Positions 9,931-18,828 of a stretch of 64,000 bases of DNA are shown piece after piece (the first letter of the stretch is position 1; each line of letters begins with the position of its first letter). The DNA is from Burkholderiales bacterium RIFCSPLOWO2_12_FULL_65_40 (lineage in GTDB: Bacteria; Pseudomonadota; Gammaproteobacteria; Burkholderiales; Burkholderiaceae_C). Both the position numbers and the translations under genes were made by a program. The notes beneath the pieces were generated by a model that was not told the DNA's origin, made no database searches, and worked only from the letters and a program-made list of their open reading frames with translations. The stretch spans positions 184,468 to 248,467 of the forward strand of contig MESL01000035.1 of assembly GCA_001770955.1 (NCBI GenBank), given 5' to 3'.

Positions 9931-10689
9931 ATGAAACATATTCCGCGCAAACGCTTCGGCCAGCACTTCCTGTCCGACCACGGCATCATCGACGCCATCG
10001 TCCAGGCCATCGCGCCGCAGCCGGGTGAGCCCATGGTCGAAATCGGGCCGGGCCTGGCGGCGCTGACGCAGCCGCTGGTCGAGCGCCTGGGGCGCCTGAC
10101 GGTGATTGAGCTGGACCGCGATCTGGCCCTCCGCCTGCGGCTGCACGGGCAGCTCGATGTGATCGAATCCGATGTGCTGAAAGTGGACTTTGCGCAGGTT
10201 GCACAAGCGCTGAATGCTCCTAAAATCAGAGTGGTCGGCAATCTGCCCTACAACATCTCGACGCCCATCCTGTTCCATCTGCTGCGCTATGTGGATGTGA
10301 TCGCGGACCAGCATTTCATGCTGCAAAAGGAAGTCATCGACCGCATGGTGGGCAGCCCTGCCACCAGCGACTACGGCCGCCTGTCCGTCATGCTGCAGTG
10401 GCGCTACGCGATGGAGAGCGTGCTCTTCGTCCCGCCCGAAAGCTTCGACCCGCCGCCGCGCGTGGACAGCGCTGTGGTGCGCATGGTGCCGCGCGCTGCG
10501 CCCGTGGTGCTCGACACCGGTGTGCTGGAAGAGATGGTGCAGGTGGCTTTCAGCCAGCGGCGCAAACTTCTGCGCCACACCCTCGGGCGCTGGCTGGAGG
10601 CGCGGGGCTTCGCGGGCACGTTCGATGTGCAGCGCCGCGCTGAGGAAGTGCCGGTGCACGAATACACGGCGCTGGCCGCCAGCCTGTAA
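9931..10689 (+). CDS. rsmA: 16S rRNA dimethyladenosine transferase RsmA/KsgA
   Basis: A 252-residue methyltransferase that dimethylates A1518 and A1519 of 16S rRNA. Seen: [11 protein letters not shown] at the N-terminus, the SAM-binding motif [11 protein letters not shown] (about 36-46), the catalytic NLPYNIST (about 105) and [17 protein letters not shown]. The start codon follows surA by seven bases, so translation is probably linked to it. Near nt 10200 the coding sequence weakly resembles one arm of the dispersed repeat. Confidence 0.95.
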   Translation: MKHIPRKRFGQHFLSDHGIIDAIVQAIAPQPGEPMVEIGPGLAALTQPLVERLGRLTVIELDRDLALRLRLHGQLDVIESDVLKVDFAQVAQALNAPKIRVVGNLPYNISTPILFHLLRYVDVIADQHFMLQKEVIDRMVGSPATSDYGRLSVMLQWRYAMESVLFVPPESFDPPPRVDSAVVRMVPRAAPVVLDTGVLEEMVQVAFSQRRKLLRHTLGRWLEARGFAGTFDVQRRAEEVPVHEYTALAASL

Positions 10690-10704
10690 GAACCTAAAGA
10701 AAAA

Positions 10705-10734
10705 GGCCCGACCGCTCATCGGAGCGGACGGGCC
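10705..10734. terminator. Bidirectional rho-independent terminator
   Basis: A GC-rich stem GGCCCG..CCGCTC pairs with GAGCGG..CGGGCC around a four-base loop. It is preceded by an A-rich run that serves the opposite strand. It separates the convergent rsmA and apbE genes. Confidence 0.8.
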
Positions 10735-10756
10735 CTTGTCGGAGCCGAAGGCTTGT

Positions 10757-11794
10757 TCAGGTGGTCTGCAGCAGGGTCGCCATGCCGGGCGTCTGCCAGA
10801 CACTGTGGTCGCGGTTGACCACCAGCGCCTGCACGGCGGGCTGGTCCTTGAGCAATGCGCGTGCACCTTCGCTGCCCAGCACCATGATGGCAGTGCCCAG
10901 TCCGTTCACGCTGGCCGCGTCCTTGGCCAGGAGGCTCACGCCGTGCGGCCCCTGGGTCGGGCGTCCGGTGGCCGGGTTCAGGATGTGGTGCTGGCGTTCG
11001 CCCTGCGCCATGAAGAAGCGTTCATAGTCGCCCGAGGAGGCCACGATGGCCTGTCCCTGGAGCGCCAGCACGCCGATCATGCGTTCGGGTGCGCGCGGAT
11101 CGCGCAGGCCCACGCGCCAGGCGCGCCCATGCAGCTGGCCTGCGATCAGCACATCACCGCCGCCGTTGATCATGGCGTTGTCCACGCCATGCTGGCGCAG
11201 CGTGCGCATGCCGGCTTCCAGGATCGGCAGCTTGGCGATCCCGCCCAGGTCCAGCGCCATGCCGTGCTGGTTGAGGAAGGCGGTACGCGCGCGCTCGTCC
11301 AGAACCAGGCCGCGGTAACCCACCAGGCGGCGTTGTGCCTCGATCTCCCGGGGCGCTGGCAGGGTGCTCTGGCCTTCGCCAAAACGCCATGCCTTCAGTG
11401 CACCCACGGTGGCATCAAAGGCGCCGTGGGTCTGGGCCGCAATGCCCTGGGCGGCCTTGAGAACGGCCATGACCTCCGGCGCCACGGCCACGGCGTGCCG
11501 ACCGGCTGCGCGGTTGATGGCACTGACGGTGCTGTCCGGGCTGTAGCGGGTCATGAGGGCTGTCAGGCGCTCCATTTCCCGCCAGGCCTGGTCCATGGCG
11601 GCCTGGAGCGCACGTGCGTCCGGGCCGTGGGTGACCATGTCCACCTGGGTGCCCATCAGGGCGCGGCTGCTGCGCTCGGCCACCGCAGGTGCGGCTGCGA
11701 GCGCGGAAGGAATCCAGGCGGCGCTACCCAGGAGGGGCAGCGCCATGGCCATGCGCCGCCTGGTCAGGCCTCGGGGCGAGTTCATGCGGTGCAT
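10757..11794 (-). CDS. nosX: FAD:protein FMN transferase (ApbE family), probable NosX
   Basis: A 345-residue ApbE-family protein that attaches FMN to a threonine of exported flavoproteins. A twin-arginine-like leader (TRRRMAMALPLL) ends near ALA-A. Family motifs include MINGGGDVLIAG, HHILNPATGRP and DAASVNGLGTAIMVLG. Next to a nos cluster such proteins are NosX, which flavinylate NosR; NosR here (14930-17554) has the target motif DxxSGAT. It lies 14 bases after the cytochrome c gene and is transcribed away from nosZ. A general housekeeping ApbE remains possible. Confidence 0.85.
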   Translation of the reverse strand: MHRMNSPRGLTRRRMAMALPLLGSAAWIPSALAAAPAVAERSSRALMGTQVDMVTHGPDARALQAAMDQAWREMERLTALMTRYSPDSTVSAINRAAGRHAVAVAPEVMAVLKAAQGIAAQTHGAFDATVGALKAWRFGEGQSTLPAPREIEAQRRLVGYRGLVLDERARTAFLNQHGMALDLGGIAKLPILEAGMRTLRQHGVDNAMINGGGDVLIAGQLHGRAWRVGLRDPRAPERMIGVLALQGQAIVASSGDYERFFMAQGERQHHILNPATGRPTQGPHGVSLLAKDAASVNGLGTAIMVLGSEGARALLKDQPAVQALVVNRDHSVWQTPGMATLLQTT

Positions 11795-11808
11795 GGCCGT
11801 CTCCGGGT

Positions 11809-12261
11809 TTAGCTGGACAGACCGACCATGTAGTCGACAGCGGCCTTGACGTCTTCGTCGGACATGTTGGCGTTGCCGCCGCGTGCCGGCATCATGCCCT
11901 TGGCGCCGGTGAAGCCTTCCAGGGCGTGCTTGTACAGCGTGTCCTTGCCCTGGGCGATGCGCGGACCCCAGTCGGCCTTGTCGCCGGGCTTGGGTGCACC
12001 GGCCACGCCTGCGGCATGGCACATGGCGCAGGTCTTGCCGTAGGCGCTCTTGCCGGCGCCGCTGTCGGCCACCGGGGCAGCGGGTGCTGCGGACGTTTCG
12101 GATGCGGCAGGTGCTGCTGCGGGTGCAGGCTCGGCCGCCGGGGCGGGTGCTGCAGCCGGTGCCGGTGCGGGCGCGGCGGTCTCGGCGGGCTTCTTGTCGC
12201 CGCAGGCGGTCAGGAAAAAGGCCAGTGCGGCCACGGCGAGGACATAGGTACGTTTTTGCAT
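11809..12261 (-). CDS. Lipoprotein c-type cytochrome (cytochrome c5-like)
   Basis: A 150-residue lipoprotein cytochrome. The lipobox FLTAC puts the lipidated cysteine at residue 20; an Ala/Pro-rich linker (about 21-66) then leads to a single haem domain with C78AMCH and the axial methionine in KGMMPARGG, typical of cytochrome c5/c555. It is probably anchored to the periplasmic face of a membrane and may pass electrons to nitrous oxide reductase. That role is inferred from its place beside nosZ and apbE. An upstream in-frame ATG (12315) was rejected because the lipoprotein signal begins MQKRTY. Confidence 0.88.
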   Translation of the reverse strand: MQKRTYVLAVAALAFFLTACGDKKPAETAAPAPAPAAAPAPAAEPAPAAAPAASETSAAPAAPVADSGAGKSAYGKTCAMCHAAGVAGAPKPGDKADWGPRIAQGKDTLYKHALEGFTGAKGMMPARGGNANMSDEDVKAAVDYMVGLSS

Positions 12262-12510
12262 GGGGATTTTCTGGAAATGGAAAAGTGAAAACAACAGCAT
12301 GCCATGCCTGCGCAAGCGCTGCTTTGGTCAGAAAGCAACGGTTCCGTGCGGATGAACTGCAACGGCATGCAATCGGATGCGATCGGGCGGTGTTGCGGGT
12401 GGGTTGAAAGTCATTACTGCGTCCCCTGAAGGGTTGTCCGGCGCCGATCACGCAGCCCATAATGTAAAACAAGAATTGGGCCTGCTGCTTATGGGGTCTT
12501 GCAACCAACC

Positions 12511-12524
12511 GTGACGAATGTCAA
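12511..12524 (+). promoter_or_regulatory. FNR/DNR-type binding site upstream of the nosZ operon
   Basis: GTGAC-GAAT-GTCAA differs by one base from the TTGAC-N4-GTCAA pattern of DNR/FNR regulators. It is centred about 41 bases before the start expected from the -10 box at 12546-12551, the class II activator position. It fits anaerobic or NO-dependent induction of nos genes. Confidence 0.7.
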
Positions 12525-12545
12525 GGACAAGTGCTTTTGCCCTCC

Positions 12546-12551
12546 TATACT
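12546..12551 (+). promoter_or_regulatory. -10 box of the DUF2946-nosZ promoter
   Basis: TATACT lies eight bases before the ATG of the DUF2946 gene, so the transcript would start within a base or two of the start codon. The rest of the 12262-12559 gap shows no other gene. Confidence 0.5.
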
Positions 12552-12559
12552 GGTCAACC

Positions 12560-12925
12560 ATGAAAACCCTGAGATCCATGACCCGACTGCGCTGGTGGGT
12601 GTTGGCGTGGTTTGCGCTCTGTCTGGGTGTGGCGGTGGCGTCTCCGCTGGTCCAGCCCAAAGCCATGGATGTCGTCTGCTCGAACGCAGGCGGCGTCAAG
12701 ATTGTGGTCCATGCCGACGACGGCCCCGTGAAGCACGGCGCCAAGGGCATGGAATGTCCCCTTTGTCTGCTGGAGTCTGCTCCACCAGAACCCCCGCAAG
12801 CACGGTTGCCGGCACTTCTGCCGCTGGCACGCCAGCCCCTGCCCTTGTCCTGCGTGCATACCGTGGCCGCCATGGCGGCGCCACCCCCGGCGCGGGCTCC
12901 TCCGTTTTTCCTGAGCCAATCCTAA
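12560..12925 (+). CDS. DUF2946 family protein
   Basis: A 121-residue protein with one N-terminal membrane segment or signal peptide (RWWVLAWFALCLGVAVAS) followed by a short domain with VVCSNAGGVKIVVH, a CPLC pair and Pro-rich sequence. This matches DUF2946, whose members often lie beside copper-related genes. The Cys, His and Met residues could bind copper for NosZ, but that is inference. The stop lies 14 bases before the nosZ start, so the two are co-transcribed. An upstream in-frame start at 12518 would place the predicted promoter inside the gene. Confidence 0.8.
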   Translation: MKTLRSMTRLRWWVLAWFALCLGVAVASPLVQPKAMDVVCSNAGGVKIVVHADDGPVKHGAKGMECPLCLLESAPPEPPQARLPALLPLARQPLPLSCVHTVAAMAAPPPARAPPFFLSQS

Positions 12926-12939
12926 AAGAGGTAATGACC

Positions 12940-14868
12940 ATGAGCGATAAGAGAGAAGACACGAGCACCGAAACCGCCGGCATGGGCCGTCGCCGGTTCA
13001 TCAACACCGCTGCCGTAGCGGGTCTGGCTGTGGGCGTTGCCGCGTGCAATGACAAGCCTGCCGCTGCTCCCGCAGCAGCCCCAGCCCCGGCCCCGGCAGC
13101 CCCGGCGGCCGCACATGCAGGTGCCAGTGTGCACCTGAAGCCCGGCGAACTCGACTCCTACTACGGCCTGTGGAGCGGCGGCCATACCGGTGACATGCGC
13201 GTCCTGGGTCTGCCCTCTGGCCGTGAAATTCACCGCATTCCCTGCTTCACGCCAGACGCACTGGTGGGCTGGGGTGTCACGAACGAATCCAAGGCTGTCA
13301 TGGGCACCAAGGCCGATGGCTCTTTGCGCTACACGGTGGCCGATACCCACCACACGCACGCCTCCTACAAGGACGGCAACTACGACGGCCGCTACGCCTG
13401 GATCAACGACAAGATCAACAGCCGCATCGCCCGCATCCGCCTGGACTACTTCGTCTGCGACAAGATCACCCAGCTGCCCAATGTGCAGGGCTTCCACGGC
13501 ATCTTCCCGGACAAGCGTGACCCGGTCGATCCCGCGATCAACTACACCACCCGCGTCTTCTGCGGTGGCGAATTCGGCATCCCCCTGCCCAACACCGGCA
13601 TCGAGGACCACACCAAGTACCGCTCGCTGTTCTCGTGCGTGGACGCCGAGACCATGGAAGTGCGCTGGCAAGTGCTGATCGACGGCAACTGCGACCTGGT
13701 GGCCACCTCGTTTGACGGCAAGCTTGCCGCGACGAACCAGTACAACGTCGAAATGGGCGCCAAGTACGAGGACATGATGTCCGCCGAGCGCGACGCCTGC
13801 CTGTTTTTCAACATTGCTCGCATCGAAGAAGCTGTCAAGGCCGGCAAGTTCAAGACCATCGGCTCCTCCAAGGTGCCCGTGGTCGATGGCACGCACGAAG
13901 CCAACAAGGACCCTCAAACCGCTCTGACAGCCTACGTCAGCGTGCCCAAGAACCCGCACGGCGTGAACGCCAGCCCCGACCAGAAGTATTTCATCTGCGC
14001 CGGCAAGCTCTCGCCCACCGCCACCGTGATCGAACTGGCCAAGGTGCTCGAATGGTTCGACGGCAAGCTGGAAAAGCTCGACTCCGCCATCGTCGCTGAG
14101 GTCGAAATCGGCCTGGGCCCGCTGCACACCGCCTTCGACGGCCGTGGCAACGCCTACACCACCCTGTTCCTGGACAGCCAGGTGGTAAAGTGGAATGTGG
14201 AAGCCGCCATCAAGTTCCACGCCGGCGACAAGAACGCCAAGTATGTGGTGGACCGCCTGGACGTGCACTACCAGCCGGGCCACATCAACGCCTCGCAGTC
14301 CGAAACCATCGCCGCCGACGGCAAGTTCCTGGCCGTGGGTTGCAAGTTCTCCAAGGACCGCTTCCTGCCCGTGGGCCCGCTGCACCCCGAGAACGAACAG
14401 CTCATCGACATCTCGGGCGACAAGATGGTGCTGCTGGCCGACCACCCCGTGCGTGGCGAGCCGCATGACTTCATCATCTTCAAGCGCGATCTGGTCAAGC
14501 CCAAGCAGGTGTACAACCTGGACGACTTCCCGCTGGCGGTGAAGGATGCCAAGGAATCCGGCGTGTTCCGCAATGGCAAGAAGGTCACGGTGAAGATCAC
14601 TTCCCAGGCACCAGCCTTCAGTCTGCGCGAGTTCAAGCTGAAGAAGGGTGACGAGGTCACGCTGATCCTGACCAACCTCGACAAGATCGAAGACCTGACG
14701 CACGGTTTCGCCATTCCGAACTACAACGTCAACTTCATCGTCAATCCGCTGGAGACCAAGTCGGTGACCTTCATTGCCGACCAACCCGGCGTGTTCTGGT
14801 GCTATTGCACCCATTTCTGCCACGCGCTCCACCTTGAAATGCGCACGCGCATGATCGTGGAAGCCTGA
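12940..14868 (+). CDS. nosZ: Nitrous-oxide reductase NosZ (clade I, Tat-exported)
   Basis: A 642-residue periplasmic copper enzyme reducing N2O to N2. A twin-arginine leader (GRRRFINT at 16-23) marks clade I. The seven-bladed propeller contributes CuZ histidines, seen in DTHHTHASYKDG. The C-terminal cupredoxin domain holds the CuA motif CYCTHFCHALHLEM. The leader ends GVAAC (Cys36) followed by NDK and an Ala/Pro stretch, which reads like a lipobox and linker. The start at 12940 was preferred to ATG 12934 because GAGG lies eight bases ahead of it. It opens the nosZRDFYL operon. Confidence 0.96.
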   Translation: MSDKREDTSTETAGMGRRRFINTAAVAGLAVGVAACNDKPAAAPAAAPAPAPAAPAAAHAGASVHLKPGELDSYYGLWSGGHTGDMRVLGLPSGREIHRIPCFTPDALVGWGVTNESKAVMGTKADGSLRYTVADTHHTHASYKDGNYDGRYAWINDKINSRIARIRLDYFVCDKITQLPNVQGFHGIFPDKRDPVDPAINYTTRVFCGGEFGIPLPNTGIEDHTKYRSLFSCVDAETMEVRWQVLIDGNCDLVATSFDGKLAATNQYNVEMGAKYEDMMSAERDACLFFNIARIEEAVKAGKFKTIGSSKVPVVDGTHEANKDPQTALTAYVSVPKNPHGVNASPDQKYFICAGKLSPTATVIELAKVLEWFDGKLEKLDSAIVAEVEIGLGPLHTAFDGRGNAYTTLFLDSQVVKWNVEAAIKFHAGDKNAKYVVDRLDVHYQPGHINASQSETIAADGKFLAVGCKFSKDRFLPVGPLHPENEQLIDISGDKMVLLADHPVRGEPHDFIIFKRDLVKPKQVYNLDDFPLAVKDAKESGVFRNGKKVTVKITSQAPAFSLREFKLKKGDEVTLILTNLDKIEDLTHGFAIPNYNVNFIVNPLETKSVTFIADQPGVFWCYCTHFCHALHLEMRTRMIVEA

Positions 14869-14929
14869 TAGGCGGTTTACCGGGAGGCTCGGCGCATGGG
14901 CGCCTTGCCTCCCTTGATAGGAAAGCGCG

Positions 14930-17554
14930 ATGACTTTGCTTGGCCAACGGTTTGCGATCCTTGGGATCGCTTTTTTTCTGGTGCTGTCGCTGTTTGCACC
15001 GCGTGTTCAGGCGGGTGCCTACGAGGCGGAGTTGCCAGCGGAACTGGCCACGGCCAAAGACATGTGCGCGTTGCTGCCCTGCACGGAGGTTTTCCCCGGG
15101 GCCAAATATTTCTCAGAGCGCAAGGGCCAGCCACCGTATGTGGAGGCCTATGACAACGACACCGCCGAGAAGAAGCTGCTCGGCTATGTGATGCTTTCGA
15201 CCGACATCACCGACACGCCCGCCTACTCGGGCAAGCCGGTGGTGACGCTGATCGGCATGGACCTGCAGGGGCGTTTTGTCGGCGTGCAGGTGCTCAAGCA
15301 TTCCGAGCCCATCCTGCTGCTGGGCATTCCCGAATCGGCACTGGTCAATTTCAACAACCAGTACCTGGGCAAGTCGGTCAAGGACACCATCGAGGTCGGC
15401 CCGTCCCGGCCCGAGGAAAACGTGATTGGTCTGGACGCCATTTCCGGCGCCACCGTCACCGTGATTGCGCAGAACCAGGTGATGATGATGTCGGGCGCCG
15501 CCGTGGCGCGTCAGACGGGCATCATCGAGCCCACCGTGCGAGACCCCGCACGTTTTCTTGCCAATGGGCAGCGATACGACTGGGCGCAACTGGTCCAGAT
15601 GGGCCTGGTGCAGCAGTTGCTGGTCAAGCCCGAACAGGTCGGCCTGCCGCGCGGCCCCGAGCCCTTCATCGAACTGTGGTTTGGTGACCTCAACCACCCG
15701 GACCTGGGGCGCAGCCTGCTGGGCGAGCGGGGTTATGACAATCTGCGCTCGCGCCTGCAGCCGCAGGAGAGCGCCTTTTTCGTGATCCGCACCGCAGGTG
15801 TGGAATCCTTCAAGGGGTCGGGCTTTGTGCGCGGCGGCATCTATGACCGCGTGCAGGTCAAGCAGGGCGCGGATTCGTTCACCTTCCGTGACCTGGATTA
15901 CTACAACCTCTACGGCCTGGAGGCCGCCGGGTCGCCCAGCTACAACGAGTCGGCCGTTTTCGTGATCCGCTCGGCGGCCTTCTCGGCCGCGTACCCCTGG
16001 AAGCTGGCCTTCCTGGGCAACCGTGTCGATCGTGCCACCGGGCATCGCAGCTTTGCCGTGTTCGAATCCAAATACTGGATGCCCGCCAGCCTGCTGGACG
16101 GCGGGCGCCCCAAGGTGGTCGAGCCCGATGCGCCCTGGGTGCGCGTCTGGAAGTCGCAAGCCTTGCCGATTTCCCTGTTTGCCCTGCTGCTGGTGGCCGT
16201 GACCGTGGTGTACGCCTACCGCGAGAAGCTCACGCGCCTGTCCACGCACAAGAACAAGTGGCCCGTCAACGGCTTCAAGTACGCTTTCTGGGCCATCAGC
16301 ATCTTCTGGATCGGCTTTGGCTACATGGCACAGCCCTCCATCACGCAGGTGCTGACCTGGTTCCATGCGCTGCTGTTCCAGTGGACCTGGTCGCTGTTCC
16401 TGTCCGATCCGTTCATTTTCCTGTTCTGGATCTTCATCATCGTGACCGTGTTCCTGTTCGGGCGCGGCCTGTTCTGCGGCTGGATGTGCCCGTTCGGCTC
16501 GCTGCAGGAGGCGATTTACAAGATCGCCAAGGCCGTCGGTTTGAAGCGCTTCCAGACCCAGTTGCCCCAGAAATGGCATGACCGGCTCAAGTGGATCAAA
16601 TACGCCGTCTTCTTCTTCCTGCTCGCGGTGTCCATGTTCTCCATGGGACTGGCGGAGAAGCTGTCCGAGGTCGAGCCCTTCAAGACCACCTTCCTCGTGG
16701 GTGTGCTGAACCGTTCCTGGCCCTATGGGCTGTTCGTGGCCGCCATCCTCGGTGTGTCGATCTTCATCGAGCGCCCTTACTGCAAGTACATCTGCCCCCT
16801 GGGTGCCTCGCTGGCGATGCCCAGCACCTTCCGCTGGTTCGGCCTCAAGCGCAAGCAGGACTGCAACAGCTGCAAGGCCTGCGCCGTGGGCTGCGGCGCG
16901 CAGGCCATTGATGCCGATGGCCGCATCGACCACCGCGAGTGCCTGCACTGCCTGGACTGCATGATTCTGTACACCGACACCAAGGGCTGCCCGCCCCTGG
17001 CCAAGGAACGCAAGCGCCGCGAGAAAGACGGCCTGGAGATCACGCCGATTGGCGCCAACGGCTATTTCATCCCGATCCACCCGGTCACCAGCCATACCGA
17101 ACAGATCAGTGCCAAGGCCGCGAATGGCCCCGACCCACGCATGCCTACTGAACCTGTGGCACCCTTCCACACGGCGGGCGAGTCCCGTCTGAAGTGGATC
17201 TTGCTGGAGGTGCGTGACCACGTCTGGCCCTGGAGCACCGAAGGCTGGCACAGCCAGCGCGCGCTGCAGGTGGCGGGCTTCTCGCTGGCGGTGGCGGCTA
17301 CCGTGGCCTGGGTGATGGCCGCGATGGGCAGCCTGTCCTCGGGGGCGATCATTGGCTGGTGGTTTGGCTGGAGCGTGTACGAAGTGCTGATACGCCTATC
17401 GGGCCGCCGTTATGTGAAGGATGGCGTCTGGTGGCGCGGTAACTACCGCGCGGCCAGCGTGATGGACATGATGAGTTACGTCGGTTTCAAGAATCTCCTG
17501 ATCGGTGCGGCCCTGTTCCTGGCGCTCAAGACGCTGGGCTTGCTGAACCTATGA
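14930..17554 (+). CDS. nosR: NosR membrane flavo-iron-sulfur protein
   Basis: An 874-residue protein needed for nosZ expression and N2O reduction, thought to feed electrons to NosZ. After a signal peptide (about 1-29) comes a periplasmic FMN-binding domain with the flavinylation motif DAISGAT (Thr175), then about six membrane helices (400-640) with two CxxxCP motifs (CGWMCP, CKYICP) and a cytoplasmic 4Fe-4S region (CNSCKACAVGC...CLHCLDC). It is longer than the roughly 725-residue pseudomonad protein, with an extra C-terminal tail of about 110 residues that has membrane segments. The start follows a weak site; the next gene overlaps by four bases. Confidence 0.93.
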   Translation: MTLLGQRFAILGIAFFLVLSLFAPRVQAGAYEAELPAELATAKDMCALLPCTEVFPGAKYFSERKGQPPYVEAYDNDTAEKKLLGYVMLSTDITDTPAYSGKPVVTLIGMDLQGRFVGVQVLKHSEPILLLGIPESALVNFNNQYLGKSVKDTIEVGPSRPEENVIGLDAISGATVTVIAQNQVMMMSGAAVARQTGIIEPTVRDPARFLANGQRYDWAQLVQMGLVQQLLVKPEQVGLPRGPEPFIELWFGDLNHPDLGRSLLGERGYDNLRSRLQPQESAFFVIRTAGVESFKGSGFVRGGIYDRVQVKQGADSFTFRDLDYYNLYGLEAAGSPSYNESAVFVIRSAAFSAAYPWKLAFLGNRVDRATGHRSFAVFESKYWMPASLLDGGRPKVVEPDAPWVRVWKSQALPISLFALLLVAVTVVYAYREKLTRLSTHKNKWPVNGFKYAFWAISIFWIGFGYMAQPSITQVLTWFHALLFQWTWSLFLSDPFIFLFWIFIIVTVFLFGRGLFCGWMCPFGSLQEAIYKIAKAVGLKRFQTQLPQKWHDRLKWIKYAVFFFLLAVSMFSMGLAEKLSEVEPFKTTFLVGVLNRSWPYGLFVAAILGVSIFIERPYCKYICPLGASLAMPSTFRWFGLKRKQDCNSCKACAVGCGAQAIDADGRIDHRECLHCLDCMILYTDTKGCPPLAKERKRREKDGLEITPIGANGYFIPIHPVTSHTEQISAKAANGPDPRMPTEPVAPFHTAGESRLKWILLEVRDHVWPWSTEGWHSQRALQVAGFSLAVAATVAWVMAAMGSLSSGAIIGWWFGWSVYEVLIRLSGRRYVKDGVWWRGNYRAASVMDMMSYVGFKNLLIGAALFLALKTLGLLNL

Positions 17555-18828
17555 AGGGTGTCTTAGCGCGCATGGCAGGCGCGGCGCTGCTGTGCCTGGG
17601 TACCGTGCTCCCGGCCTGGGCCGCCACCGTGTCAGTGCAGCCGGGCCAGGATCTCGCGGCCGCCATCCAGGCGGCGGCGCCGGGCGATGTCGTCGAGGTG
17701 GCACGCGGGCTGTACCGCGTCAACCTGCTGATCGACAAGCCGCTCACGCTGCGCGGCATCGACCGCCCCACCCTCAGCGGTGGCAACCAGGGCGACACCA
17801 TCCGGGTCACCGCGCCCGGCGTGGTGATCGAAGGCCTGATCGTGCGCGACTCGGGCGACAGCCTCAAGAACCAGAACGCCGGCATTTACCTGTACCCTGG
17901 CGCGCACCGGGCGGTGGTGCGGCACTGTGACCTCACGTACAACCTGTTCGGCCTGTGGATCGAGAAGGCCGACGACGTGCTCATCGAGCACAACACCATC
18001 ACCGGCAAGCGCGAATACGGCTCGTCGCAGCGCGGCAATGGCGTGCAGCTCTACAACACCCAGCGCGCGCGCATCCTGAACAACAACATCAGCTTCGTGC
18101 GCGATGCGCTGTATGTCGATGTGTCGCACCATGCCGTGTTCCGTGGCAACCGGCTGCACCACAGCCGCTACGGAACGCACTACATGAATTCTTACCACAA
18201 CTTGTGGGAAGACAACGACACCTACTACAACCGGGGCGGCCTGGCGCTGATGGAAGTGCGCGATCAGGTGGTGCGCAACAACCGCGCCTGGGGCAACTCA
18301 GACCACGGCATCATGCTGCGCACCCTGCAGGACTCGGTGATCGAGAACAACATCGTGGCCGGCAACAACCGGGGCTTTTTCATTTACGACGTCGAGTACA
18401 TCAAGCTCAATGGCAACCTGGTGGTGGACAACGTGGTGGGGGTGCACCTGTCCGCCGGTTCCACGCGCAACGAGGTCGAGGGCAACGACTTCGTTGGCAA
18501 CCGCGAGCAGGTGCGCTACGTCGGCGCGCGCGATGAGCGCTGGGGCGCCAAGAGCGGCAACCACTGGAGCAACTACCTGGGCTGGGACCGCGATGGCGAT
18601 GGCACGGGCGATGTGCCCTACGAAGCCAACGACATGGTGGACCGCCTGACCTGGCGCCATCCCAGCATGAAACTGCTGCTGGCCAGCCCGGCGGTGCAGG
18701 CGTTGCGCCTGGTGGGCCAGCAGTTTCCGGTGCTGCGCGTGCCCTCGGTCGTGGACCCGAAGCCGCGCATGCAACCGACCAACCAACAATGGAGTGAATG
18801 GCGTGGCAAGCACTTTCCCGGCCAGTGA
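17551..18828 (+). CDS. nosD: NosD copper-maturation beta-helix protein
   Basis: A 425-residue periplasmic protein with a signal peptide (ending AWAA, about 24) and right-handed beta-helix (NosD/CASH) repeats, seen as runs of NN and DN turns (ILNNNISF, IENNIVAGNNRGF, NEVEGNDFVGN). With NosFY it supplies sulfur or copper for the CuZ centre of NosZ. The start overlaps the nosR stop (ATGA), and the 3' end overlaps nosF, so translation is coupled. Confidence 0.95.
   Translation: MKGVLARMAGAALLCLGTVLPAWAATVSVQPGQDLAAAIQAAAPGDVVEVARGLYRVNLLIDKPLTLRGIDRPTLSGGNQGDTIRVTAPGVVIEGLIVRDSGDSLKNQNAGIYLYPGAHRAVVRHCDLTYNLFGLWIEKADDVLIEHNTITGKREYGSSQRGNGVQLYNTQRARILNNNISFVRDALYVDVSHHAVFRGNRLHHSRYGTHYMNSYHNLWEDNDTYYNRGGLALMEVRDQVVRNNRAWGNSDHGIMLRTLQDSVIENNIVAGNNRGFFIYDVEYIKLNGNLVVDNVVGVHLSAGSTRNEVEGNDFVGNREQVRYVGARDERWGAKSGNHWSNYLGWDRDGDGTGDVPYEANDMVDRLTWRHPSMKLLLASPAVQALRLVGQQFPVLRVPSVVDPKPRMQPTNQQWSEWRGKHFPGQ

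Noticed and set aside
10190..10235. Possible twelfth repeat copy inside rsmA
   Set aside because: Only one arm (CAAGCGCTGAATGCTCC) resembles the family and RsmA sequence is normal there.
12934..12939. Upstream ATG as nosZ start
   Set aside because: Only about two bases from the GAGG motif; the ATG at 12940 has correct spacing.
12922..14832. 636-codon open frame antisense to nosZ
   Set aside because: nosZ is certain on the plus strand; the antisense product is Val/Gly/His-rich without any family.
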